From JBGVMW01 sp045125095 (GTDB taxonomy: Bacteria; Bacillota; Clostridia; Lachnospirales; Lachnospiraceae), in the NCBI GenBank assembly GCA_045125095.1, contig JBGVMW010000096.1:1-64000 (forward strand): DNA of 64,000 nucleotides, given 5' to 3'. The translations under genes and the position numbers were made by a program. This document shows, in pieces, positions 1 through 7,964 of this stretch (positions are counted from its first letter, which is position 1; every line of letters starts with the position of its first letter). The notes under the pieces are model-generated. The model made no database searches, had not been told where the DNA came from, and saw nothing but the letters and a program-made list of their open reading frames with translations.

Positions 1-141
1 TTATGCTTGCACGCTTTGCCGCGCCGAATTTGGCACAAAGTGTATCTTCCTTTCAAATTCGTGCGCATCAAATTTTTATATACTAGGAAATTTCAGTCAC
101 TATATGACACAATGAAATGTTGTAATTTCCTAGTATATAAA
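1..141. repeat. Dispersed repeat family R1, copy A
   Basis: This copy closely matches positions 28039-28180 over its whole length, with small substitutions. It ends in a perfect 16-bp inverted repeat (arms 77-92 and 124-139, TATATACTAGGAAATT and its complement) around a 31-bp loop that differs between copies. It may continue to the left of the window. It codes for nothing visible. A hairpin-forming mobile repeat is the likeliest explanation. Confidence 0.75.
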
Positions 142-142
142 A

Positions 143-177
143 AATACTCAGAAAGTTAAATCTTTCTGAGTATCTAT
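143..177 (-). terminator. Rho-independent terminator of the pheS-pheT-queA operon
   Basis: A stem ATACTCAGAAAG pairs with its complement around a short loop. Read on the minus strand it is followed by a run of six T. It lies just downstream of queA. Confidence 0.75.
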
Positions 178-183
178 TTCCTT

Positions 184-233
184 GTAACCACTCAGTCCCT
201 AATAATTACGGGCAAAAACCATGCTAATTCACG
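184..233 (+). repeat. Diverged left end of the 134-bp MITE family
   Basis: The stretch resembles the first 50 bp of the element at 22328-22461, with the same order of motifs (GTAAC, CTCAGT, ATTACG, CAAAA, CCATGC) but many substitutions. It overlaps the last codons and stop of queA. No matching right end is present, so this is an old fragment or a chance-conserved end. Confidence 0.5.
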
Positions 234-1249
234 AACATAGCATCCCCAAATGAAAAGAACCGATATTTCTCCCGAACCGCTTCCTCATATGCATGGAGCA
301 CATGCTCTCTGCCTGCCAATGCCGATACCAGCATAACAAGTGTCGATTCCGGTAGATGAAAGTTTGTAATTAACGCATCAATTATTTTGAATTGATAGCC
401 CGGATAGATAAAAATATCTGTCCAACCACTACAACCATGGATAATTCCATCTTCACCAGCTGCTGTTTCTAATGTTCGCGTGCTGGTGGTTCCTACAGCG
501 ATAACACGTTTTCCGTTTCGTTTGGCAGCATTGATTTTTTCTGCTTCTGACTCTTCTATGCAGTAATATTCAGAATGCATGTGATGTTCTAACACATTTT
601 CTACCTTAACCGGTCGAAAGGTGCCAAGACCTACATGTAGCGTAACATGAGCAATTTCTACACCTTTCGCCTGAATCTGCGCTAACAATTCCTTTGTAAA
701 ATGTAAACCTGCTGTCGGCGCTGCTGCAGAACCTTCTTCCTTTGCATAAACCGTCTGATAACGGTTTTTATCCTGTAACTGGTGAGTAATGTATGGTGGC
801 AGAGGCATCTGTCCTAACTGGTCAAGAATTTCCTCAAAGATTCCCTCATATTCAAAATGAATGATTCGGTTTCCTTCCTCTACGATATCGATAACCTCGC
901 CAACCAGCAATCCTTCACCGAATATAATTTTTGTTCCCGGTTTTGCTTTTTTTCCCGGCTTTACAAGAGTTTCCCAGCAATCATTTTCCTTACGTTTCAA
1001 AAGTAACACCTCGATGCTTGCCCCAGTGTTTTCTCTGCTACCCATAAGTCTTGCCGGAAGCACCTTTGTATCATTGATAACCAGACAATCCCCAGGATTC
1101 AGGTAATCTATCATATTTTTAAATACAGAATGAGCAATTTCTCCTGTTTCCTTGTCTAGGAGCATCAGTCTGGAGGAGGAGCGATCCTCCAGCGGATCCT
1201 GTGCAATCAGCTCCTCCGGCAAATCATAATAAAAATCCTTTACATTCAT
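224..1249 (-). CDS. queA: S-adenosylmethionine:tRNA ribosyltransferase-isomerase
   Basis: QueA transfers and isomerises the ribosyl group of SAM onto 7-aminomethyl-deazaguanine at tRNA position 34, giving epoxyqueuosine in the cytoplasm. The 341-residue product has the usual family length. It starts with the typical YDLPEELIAQ segment, then has the SRLM and DCLVINDTKV motifs, a central GLHFT segment, and LITNFHLPESTL followed by a terminal FGDAM. It follows pheT by 14 bp, so it is probably the last gene of the pheS-pheT operon and read from the T-box promoter. Its final codons overlap a repeat fragment, but the C-terminus looks normal. Confidence 0.95.
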   Translation of the reverse strand: MNVKDFYYDLPEELIAQDPLEDRSSSRLMLLDKETGEIAHSVFKNMIDYLNPGDCLVINDTKVLPARLMGSRENTGASIEVLLLKRKENDCWETLVKPGKKAKPGTKIIFGEGLLVGEVIDIVEEGNRIIHFEYEGIFEEILDQLGQMPLPPYITHQLQDKNRYQTVYAKEEGSAAAPTAGLHFTKELLAQIQAKGVEIAHVTLHVGLGTFRPVKVENVLEHHMHSEYYCIEESEAEKINAAKRNGKRVIAVGTTSTRTLETAAGEDGIIHGCSGWTDIFIYPGYQFKIIDALITNFHLPESTLVMLVSALAGREHVLHAYEEAVREKYRFFSFGDAMFVN

Positions 1250-1263
1250 TGCTTCTACTCCAA

Positions 1264-3684
1264 CTACTGTCTTAATTCAATGCCAAGTCCTTCAAGACCA
1301 TTTAATATCTTATTCATGGCAGCGGTAATATCTGCTTCTTCCAAAGTTCTATCTTTTGCACGGAACACAAGAGAATAAGCAAGCGATTTATAGCCCGCTT
1401 TAATCTGTGCGCCTTCGTAAATATCAAACAATTCTAAGCTTTCAAGAAGCTTTCCACCACGCTGTATGATGATATCCTCAATCTGTCCTGCCAATACCTC
1501 CTTCGGTACTGTCATAGAAAGATCTCTTGTTACCGCAGGATATTTTGCAACACCTTCGTATTTTCTGTCAAATGTTGCAAACGGATAGATAGATGGCATA
1601 TCTAAGACAGCAACATAAGCTCTCTCACCAATACCATAATTATCTGCCACAACAGGATGTACTTCACCTAAATAACCAACTACAGTTCCTTCGTAGCTGA
1701 TTTCTGCCTGACGTCCCGGATGCAAGAACACTTTTCCAGCCTGTGGATTGTATTGCATTCTCTTTGTCATTCCAAGCTTCTCAAAATATTCTTCCACAAC
1801 ACCCTTCATTGTGAAGAAATCTCCCTCACCATAGAAGCCCAGTGTAAATTGCATTCTCTCATCCGGAAGTTCTGTAATCGGAAGCTGCTTTGGAATATAA
1901 ATATTTCCCATTTCATACAACTTAACATTTTTATTTCTACGATTATAGTTCGTTGCAAGGGATGTCAGCATACCATTCAGAGAAATGGTTCTCATAATGC
2001 TAAAATCTTCTCCCAATGGATTCATAATCTGAATTGCCTGTCTTTCTTTCGCATCCTGTGGCAATAATAATTTGTCAAATACCTTTGGACTTTCAAAAGA
2101 ATAGGTCATTCCCTGACTAAAGCCGCAGTATTCTGCCATATCTCTGGCAACAGACTGAATGCGCATCTCATAAGTAAATTTACCGATAGAGCCTGCACCA
2201 CCCGGCAATGTAGTTGGAATGTTATCGTATCCAAAGAATCTTGCCACTTCTTCTGCAATATCAGCTTTTCTAAGTAAATCCTGTCTCCAGGATGGTACAA
2301 CTACTTCTTTTGTTGTCTCATCATATCCTAAATCGATTTTCTTAAAGTAATCTAACATAGTTTCCGGTGCAATGTCAGTTCCAAGCAAACGATTGATATA
2401 CTCCGGGTCAAATGGTACACGGTTTCCTTCTCTCTTAACAGGATACACATCTACCATTCCACCAACCACTTCACCAGCACCTAATTCTTCAATTAACTGG
2501 CAGGCACGATTGATTGCCATCTCTGCTGTATTTGGATCTAATCCCTTTTCAAACTTAGAAGACGCGTCTGTACGAAGACCAACTCGTTTGCTGGAAAGAC
2601 GGATATTGGTTCCATCAAAGCAAGCTGCCTCAAATAACATAGTCTGTACATTGTCCGTAATCATGGAATTTTCACCACCCATAATACCGCCAATACCGAC
2701 TGCTTTTTCTGCATCACAAATCATTAGGACATTTTCATCCATCTGGCGTTCCTGTCCGTCTAATGTAGTGAATTTTTCATCTGCTGTGGCACGTCTTACT
2801 ACGATTTTATTGCCTGCAATTGTACTTAAATCATAGGCATGCATTGGCTGTCCTAACTCTTCCATTACATAGTTTGTAATGTCGACAATGTTGTTGATAG
2901 GACGGATACCATGTGCTGCTAATCTTCTCTGCATCCACTTTGGTGATGGAGCAAGCTTAATATTTTTTACAACTCTTGCACAATATCTGGAACAAAGATC
3001 CGTATCTTTGATTTCTACCTGAATGTAATCGTTTACATCCTCATTGTTTCCAGTCGCTTTGATTTCCGGCGGACAGAACTTCTTATCAAATGTTGCAGCA
3101 GCTTCCCTTGCAATGCCTACTACGCTGAAGCAGTCTACGCGGTTAGATGTAATTTCATATTCTACAACCGTATCTCTAAAACCTAATGCTTCAATAGCAT
3201 CTGCACCAATTTCTGCATCCTCCGGGAAAATATAAATTCCATCTTCCGGTGCTTCCGGATACATGTCCTTTGTAGATCCTAATTCCTCAATAGAACATAA
3301 CATACCGTTACTTTCAACACCGCGAAGTTTACCCTTTTTAATCTTAATGCCGCCAGATGTCTTCTTTCCATCATGTCCACCTGCCACACGTCCACCATCT
3401 AATACAACAGGAATCTTCTGACCTTCTTTTACATTCTGGGCACCAGTTACAATCTGTATGTCTTCTCCTGTTCCAATGTTTATCTGGCAAACAACTAATT
3501 TGTCTGCATCCGGGTGTCTTTCGATTTTATTAATCTGTCCAATGACAATCTTATCTAAATCAGCATCTAATGCTTCATAACCTTCTACCTTTGAACCAGA
3601 TAATGTCATAGCGTCACAATAAACCTGTGGTTCTACATCTAAATCCGGCACATATGCTTTAATCCATGCTAATGATGTATTCAT
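1264..3684 (-). CDS. pheT: Phenylalanine--tRNA ligase beta subunit
   Basis: This is the large subunit of the heterotetrameric phenylalanyl-tRNA synthetase, which charges tRNA-Phe and edits mischarged Tyr. At 806 residues it is full length. The N-terminal EMAP-type tRNA-binding domain (about 40-155) is followed by B3/B4 editing, B5 and catalytic-like domains, and a C-terminal anticodon-binding FDX-ACB domain (about 710-806, with KYPAVTRDLS). The start ATG has AAGGAG upstream. The gap to pheS (3685-3802) holds a short dispersed repeat rather than a promoter I can recognise. Confidence 0.97.
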   Translation of the reverse strand: MNTSLAWIKAYVPDLDVEPQVYCDAMTLSGSKVEGYEALDADLDKIVIGQINKIERHPDADKLVVCQINIGTGEDIQIVTGAQNVKEGQKIPVVLDGGRVAGGHDGKKTSGGIKIKKGKLRGVESNGMLCSIEELGSTKDMYPEAPEDGIYIFPEDAEIGADAIEALGFRDTVVEYEITSNRVDCFSVVGIAREAAATFDKKFCPPEIKATGNNEDVNDYIQVEIKDTDLCSRYCARVVKNIKLAPSPKWMQRRLAAHGIRPINNIVDITNYVMEELGQPMHAYDLSTIAGNKIVVRRATADEKFTTLDGQERQMDENVLMICDAEKAVGIGGIMGGENSMITDNVQTMLFEAACFDGTNIRLSSKRVGLRTDASSKFEKGLDPNTAEMAINRACQLIEELGAGEVVGGMVDVYPVKREGNRVPFDPEYINRLLGTDIAPETMLDYFKKIDLGYDETTKEVVVPSWRQDLLRKADIAEEVARFFGYDNIPTTLPGGAGSIGKFTYEMRIQSVARDMAEYCGFSQGMTYSFESPKVFDKLLLPQDAKERQAIQIMNPLGEDFSIMRTISLNGMLTSLATNYNRRNKNVKLYEMGNIYIPKQLPITELPDERMQFTLGFYGEGDFFTMKGVVEEYFEKLGMTKRMQYNPQAGKVFLHPGRQAEISYEGTVVGYLGEVHPVVADNYGIGERAYVAVLDMPSIYPFATFDRKYEGVAKYPAVTRDLSMTVPKEVLAGQIEDIIIQRGGKLLESLELFDIYEGAQIKAGYKSLAYSLVFRAKDRTLEEADITAAMNKILNGLEGLGIELRQ

Positions 3685-3745
3685 TTCATTTTCTCCTTCA
3701 TACTAAACTTTATTTCACCTTTCACAATAATCATCGTAATAGGCG

Positions 3746-3797
3746 TTTGCAAAAGTGATAACCATCTGCAAATTGTCAGAATAGTTTGTGACAATTT
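3746..3797. repeat. Dispersed repeat family R3, copy in pheS-pheT gap
   Basis: This stretch matches 21530-21580 with a few mismatches, sharing TTTGCAAAA, the ACCATC block and GCAAATTGTCAGAAT. The inner GCAAATTGTC and GACAATTTGC segments are complementary, so it can form a hairpin between the two synthetase genes. Confidence 0.65.
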
Positions 3798-3802
3798 GCT
3801 AC

Positions 3803-4822
3803 TTAGAACTGTTTCAGGAAACGTGTATCATTTTCGTATAATAATCTCATATCATCAATTTCATATTTTAGTAATGCAATTCGCTCTAAACCAACACCAA
3901 ATGCAAATCCTGTATATTCCTCCGGATCAATGCCACACATTTCAAATACATGTGGATGAACCATACCACAACCCAGAATTTCAATCCAGCCTTCACCCTT
4001 ACAGAAACGGCAGCCTTTACCGCCACATTTGAAGCAGGTAACATCCATTTCTGCACTCGGCTCTGTGAATGGGAAATGGTGTGGACGGAATTTAATCTTT
4101 GTCTGCTCACCAAACATTTCCTTAGCAAATACTTCTAATGTACCCTTTAAATCTGCAAATGTAATATTCTTATCTACTACCAGACCTTCAATCTGATGGA
4201 AGGATGGAGAATGTGTTGCATCAACTTCATCCGCACGGAATACACGCCCTGGTGCAATCATACGAATTGGAAGCTTACCCTGCTCCATAATTCTTGCCTG
4301 TACCGGTGAAGTCTGTGTACGAAGCACAATTTCTTTATTAATGTAAAACGTATCCTGTTCATCCTTTGCCGGATGGTTTGCCGGAATGTTTAATTTTTCA
4401 AAGTTATATAAATCGTATTCCACTTCAGGACCTTCCTGTACTTCATATCCCATTCCTGTAAAAATACGCTCTACTTCTTCTAATGCAATCGTATTCGGAT
4501 GTCTATGACCAACCTGCGCTCTCTTCGCAGGAAGTGTCACATCAATGATCTCATTCTTTAATTTTTCTTCTCTTGCCACTGTCTCTAAACGATTCTTTGT
4601 CTCGTTCAACTTATTTTCAATTGCCTGTCTGGTTTCATTCACCAACTGTCCAATAATCGGACGTTCTTCTGGCAAAACATCCTTCATACTCTTTAATACA
4701 GATGTCAATTCACCTTTTTTTCCAAGGAAATTAACACGAACCTCGTTTAATTTTTCTAATGCATCGGATGCTTCAATCTGCTTCAATGCTTCTTCATGAA
4801 TTTTCTTTAACTTGTCTTTCAC
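3803..4822 (-). CDS. pheS: Phenylalanine--tRNA ligase alpha subunit
   Basis: This is the catalytic subunit of phenylalanyl-tRNA synthetase. The product is 339 residues from the GTG at 4822, which follows a good AAGGAG site. The reading frame is open further upstream, but that part runs through the T-box leader and is not translated. An N-terminal coiled coil (about 1-90) is followed by the class II core with motif 2 (FRADEVDATHSPSFHQIEG) and motif 3 (FGVGLERIALLKY). A Cys cluster (CFKCGGKGCRFC) sits near residue 280, as in other Firmicute PheS proteins. Expression is controlled by the T-box leader. Confidence 0.96.
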   Translation of the reverse strand: MKDKLKKIHEEALKQIEASDALEKLNEVRVNFLGKKGELTSVLKSMKDVLPEERPIIGQLVNETRQAIENKLNETKNRLETVAREEKLKNEIIDVTLPAKRAQVGHRHPNTIALEEVERIFTGMGYEVQEGPEVEYDLYNFEKLNIPANHPAKDEQDTFYINKEIVLRTQTSPVQARIMEQGKLPIRMIAPGRVFRADEVDATHSPSFHQIEGLVVDKNITFADLKGTLEVFAKEMFGEQTKIKFRPHHFPFTEPSAEMDVTCFKCGGKGCRFCKGEGWIEILGCGMVHPHVFEMCGIDPEEYTGFAFGVGLERIALLKYEIDDMRLLYENDTRFLKQF

Positions 4823-5107
4823 GACTGTTCTCCTTCCTTCTTTACAATAGTAAAAAAAATCCCTTTCAATGTATGAAATACATCGAAAGGGACGAATTAT
4901 CTCCGCGGTACCACCCAAATTCCTGCTATCACAGGCTCTTATCTGCGTAACGTGCACATACGTTATCTCCTACTAACACTTCAGAGATACAGCTCCCGTG
5001 GGAAATTGAATTATTACTTGAACTTAAGGTAGCTTTCAGCCAGCGACCACCTCTCTCTGATAGAAAGTAATAATCTGTATCACGATCATTGCCTTTGCTT
5101 TATTTCG
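4823..5107 (-). promoter_or_regulatory. T-box leader for pheST (tRNA-Phe sensing)
   Basis: The minus strand carries the conserved T-box sequence TGGGTGGTACCGCGG at about 4904-4918, then a terminator with a long T run. Upstream, a Stem I pairs GATTATTACTT with AAGTAATAATTC. A TTC triplet on its 3' side (5008-5010) is the likely Phe specifier. The leader is about 285 nt from the predicted start near 5107. Uncharged tRNA-Phe is expected to stabilise the antiterminator and allow pheS-pheT-queA transcription. Confidence 0.93.
4852..4893 (-). terminator. T-box conditional terminator
   Basis: The stem CCCTTTC(G)ATGTAT pairs with ATACATTGAAAGGG and is followed by eight T on the minus strand. It lies directly after the T-box sequence and before the pheS start. 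Confidence 0.9.
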
Positions 5108-5113
5108 TAGTTC

Positions 5114-5142
5114 ATAATATCGCAAGGTTCTGAATCTGTCAA
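5114..5142 (-). promoter_or_regulatory. Promoter of the pheS T-box operon
   Basis: On the minus strand TTGACA (5137-5142) and TATTAT (5114-5119) are separated by exactly 17 bp, a near-consensus vegetative promoter. Confidence 0.8.
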
Positions 5143-5151
5143 GCATTTTTT

Positions 5152-5262
5152 CATATACTAGTACATAAAAAGTAATGCGCACTGCGCGCCAAATTCGGTG
5201 TGGCAGAGTGTGCAGACAAAACTAGCTGAATTCACAAGAGTGTGCTTGCACGCTTTGTTCTT
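5152..5262. repeat. Dispersed repeat R1, copy D (inverted, partial)
   Basis: The reverse complement matches 28003-28120, including GAACAAAGCGTGCAAGCAC, CGAATTTGGC and a diverged ACTAGTATAT end. It lies between the T-box promoter and the GGDEF gene, immediately after that gene's stop. The second arm of the inverted repeat is not evident. Confidence 0.6.
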
Positions 5263-6946
5263 AACGAATATGTAATTCCAGATTATCCCGCTTCATTTTT
5301 TGCTTCATTGTATACATTCGATTATCTGCAAGCTTATAAGCATCATCAATGCCAGAACATTCATCACTAGACGCCATACCATATGCAGTACTGAGTTTTA
5401 CCTTTACTCCATCCTGCTCATTGAGTGTCTGCATACGACTTAACAGCTTACATAACAAACGCTCTACAAAATCAACATCATAATCTTTTACCAATGCTGC
5501 AAATTCATCACCACCGGTTCTGGCAACCACACCATAATCACCAATAGCAAGCTTTAAGCAATCAGCAAAGGAACATATCAAACCATCACCTTCTGCATGT
5601 CCCCAGGTATCATTTGCATACTTCAAATTATTTAAGTCAAAGACAATCATTACATAAGGAGATTCATTTTCTCTTAGCTTTTCTATTTCATGATCAAACC
5701 TCTGACGATTTGACAATCCCGTCAAAGAATCCGAATACGCCAGTTTTTCAAGAATCTCACGTTCTGCTTTGCTAAAATAGTTTGCAATGATTTTTGAACA
5801 ATAGCTGGCAATCAGACAAATGATCAAAAACAGTGCACCCAGAGAAGATAGACACTTAATATTAGGTATATTAAGATTACTGCCAAATTTTTCAAAATTA
5901 AAAAGAATCAAATCTGCTATTACAAAGGCAGACAAGCCTCCAATACCAACCAACAATAACTTCTCATGACTTTGCTGGCTTTTCACTTTTCTTACTGAAA
6001 TGAAGATTCCCCAGGCAATATCGCATGCTAATATAATATAAAACACACTCAGCATCGCACATATATGAACAACATTCAACACATGGAGCACCACAGCCAT
6101 AACCGGAAATACTACATTAACAATCAGCAATCCTCCAAAAAACTTACGCAATCCTTTATGCTCTTTCTTTACTTCCCAAAAGAATAGCAAAATTGGAATT
6201 GTCCCAAGATAAAGGGACATATATTCAAACAGCTCATTCTTATAATAATCACTAGACATCACCTGTATTACACCTGTACTGCTGATATTCCAAAGCCCTA
6301 CACAAAATGAAAACAGCGAAATCCACAATAAATTATGCAGTTCTTTTTGAATATAAGCCAATAAAACAGCCATTAAAAAGCTGCCACAACCAAAAATAAT
6401 CAAAAAAACACCTATATATACAACTACTCTATATTCCTTCAGAAAATCTGCCACTGCATTTTCTCCGCTTTGCAAGACCGGGACCTGCAAATTGGCAAAT
6501 TTATTATTTTCGCATGCAACATATATAATGGTGAGTGTTTTATTTTGAAAATTATCCGGCAATGAAATCCAATGATAGCCTCCGCCAATCATTTCCCCTT
6601 TTTCATTTCTTTCACACCCAAAAGAATATATCAATTCATTATCCAGATACACCTGCGCCGTGCAATGAGATGTATATATTCTTAAACATGGCGCCATTAT
6701 GTCTGATGCCGGCATATTTCTTTGATATTGTACCCTATCTCCCCGCTTCGCAACCGGCAACGAAAACTCCTCCAAATTCACGTTTTCCGATATATCATCA
6801 TTCACCTGCACCTGCCATCCATCATAAAGAAAAACGGCATCGTCATATATTTCATCATCTACTACATAATTAAAGAAAAACAATACAAATAATACTGCCG
6901 TTAGCATAGTGATGATCATAAAGCCTATATTTGCTTTTTTGTTCAC
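5261..6946 (-). CDS. Membrane-anchored diguanylate cyclase (GGDEF)
   Basis: The protein probably makes cyclic di-GMP from GTP in response to an extracellular signal. From the GTG at 6946 (preceded by a GGGGG site) it has 561 residues; an upstream TTG at 6979 has no good site. One N-terminal membrane segment (about 8-28) precedes an extracytoplasmic beta-rich domain (about 35-165) resembling 7TMR-DISM extracellular sensors. Seven hydrophobic segments follow (about 170-390), then a GGDEF domain (about 397-561) with intact RTGGDEF near 476-482. The residues before GGDEF lack the RxxD inhibitory site, so product feedback is not predicted. It stands alone between repeats. Confidence 0.9.
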   Translation of the reverse strand: MNKKANIGFMIITMLTAVLFVLFFFNYVVDDEIYDDAVFLYDGWQVQVNDDISENVNLEEFSLPVAKRGDRVQYQRNMPASDIMAPCLRIYTSHCTAQVYLDNELIYSFGCERNEKGEMIGGGYHWISLPDNFQNKTLTIIYVACENNKFANLQVPVLQSGENAVADFLKEYRVVVYIGVFLIIFGCGSFLMAVLLAYIQKELHNLLWISLFSFCVGLWNISSTGVIQVMSSDYYKNELFEYMSLYLGTIPILLFFWEVKKEHKGLRKFFGGLLIVNVVFPVMAVVLHVLNVVHICAMLSVFYIILACDIAWGIFISVRKVKSQQSHEKLLLVGIGGLSAFVIADLILFNFEKFGSNLNIPNIKCLSSLGALFLIICLIASYCSKIIANYFSKAEREILEKLAYSDSLTGLSNRQRFDHEIEKLRENESPYVMIVFDLNNLKYANDTWGHAEGDGLICSFADCLKLAIGDYGVVARTGGDEFAALVKDYDVDFVERLLCKLLSRMQTLNEQDGVKVKLSTAYGMASSDECSGIDDAYKLADNRMYTMKQKMKRDNLELHIR

Positions 6947-7105
6947 ATCTATCCCCCCACCTATTAGGCATCGCTTCAAATTTCACATATTGACAGAATT
7001 ATAGCATATTGTATAAATTTCTTCAACATATTCTAAAACGTTTTGTCAAAAACAATGTGTTGATATGACATTTTTTAGTTTTTTTATCATCAAAATCATG
7101 TTTTT

Positions 7106-7954
7106 CTACAACCCATTGTTTTTTCTTGACAAACTCAATTCAAAATAGTAATTTATTTTCCCACCAAGCAACACAATATACATACACCAGTAGAGCCACA
7201 ACATCAATAAGATAAGCGTAGTCATACTTCCATACATGTCCGAATAGCCATTAAAATAATCCACATAGATAGAAAAGCCAAATGAAAAAAACAGCCATCC
7301 TAAAGAAGAAAATATCGCCCCAGGCACCTGGCATTTCCATTTTTTCTTGCAGTTCGGCATAAACTTGTACAATGCCATAAAGACAAGCAACAGAATGATG
7401 CCTATTAAAAATACTCGATTCTCAAGTATCCCTCTAAGTATTGGCCCCAAAAACGGGAATACCAAGGTCAAATATTGACTCAATTGATTGCCAAAGACCA
7501 ATACTATCATAGATACTAATATACCGATTAAAAACAATATCACATATACCACACCACGCACTCTCTGCATAATATAATTTCTTGATTCTTCTACACCATA
7601 AACACTGTTTAAACCCTGTGTAATTGCAGCCATTCCTTTGCTAGATGCCCAGACAGCCATCAACAACGAAACCGGAAGAATCGTGGCAACATTTTGAGAT
7701 ACCTCATTCACTACTTTAGTCAAAAAACTACCCACTGCAGCAGGAAGCAATTCTAATTGCCATGTATCCAATTGCATATAAATATTCGTATGATTAAGAA
7801 ATATCTGCAAAATAACCGTCACCAACATAAGCAAGGGAACAGAAGACAACATAAGAAAATAAGCAGATTGTGCCGCAAATGCCCGTACATTATCCTCTTC
7901 TAACTCTCGCAAGAAATTTCTAACTCTATGCAACCATCTCGGTATTATTCCCAT
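7106..7954 (-). CDS. YihY/BrkB family inner-membrane protein
   Basis: This is a polytopic membrane protein of about 282 residues with the family pattern: an N-terminal amphipathic stretch, the AAQSAYFLMLSSVPLL segment, and about six hydrophobic helices with a conserved Ser-Lys-Gly (ASSKGM) turn. The family was once called RNase BN, but a nuclease role is not supported and its function is uncertain; transport or envelope roles have been proposed. I chose the ATG at 7954, with GAGAG upstream, over the adjacent GTG. It follows the SpoIID-like gene by about 10 bp and is probably cotranscribed with it. Confidence 0.88.
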   Translation of the reverse strand: MGIIPRWLHRVRNFLRELEEDNVRAFAAQSAYFLMLSSVPLLMLVTVILQIFLNHTNIYMQLDTWQLELLPAAVGSFLTKVVNEVSQNVATILPVSLLMAVWASSKGMAAITQGLNSVYGVEESRNYIMQRVRGVVYVILFLIGILVSMIVLVFGNQLSQYLTLVFPFLGPILRGILENRVFLIGIILLLVFMALYKFMPNCKKKWKCQVPGAIFSSLGWLFFSFGFSIYVDYFNGYSDMYGSMTTLILLMLWLYWCMYIVLLGGKINYYFELSLSRKNNGL

Positions 7955-7964
7955 CACCAGCTCT

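Noticed and set aside
4823..4957. Upstream extension of pheS to 4957
   Set aside because: It would translate through the T-box sequence and terminator; the GTG at 4822 has the ribosome site and gives the normal length.
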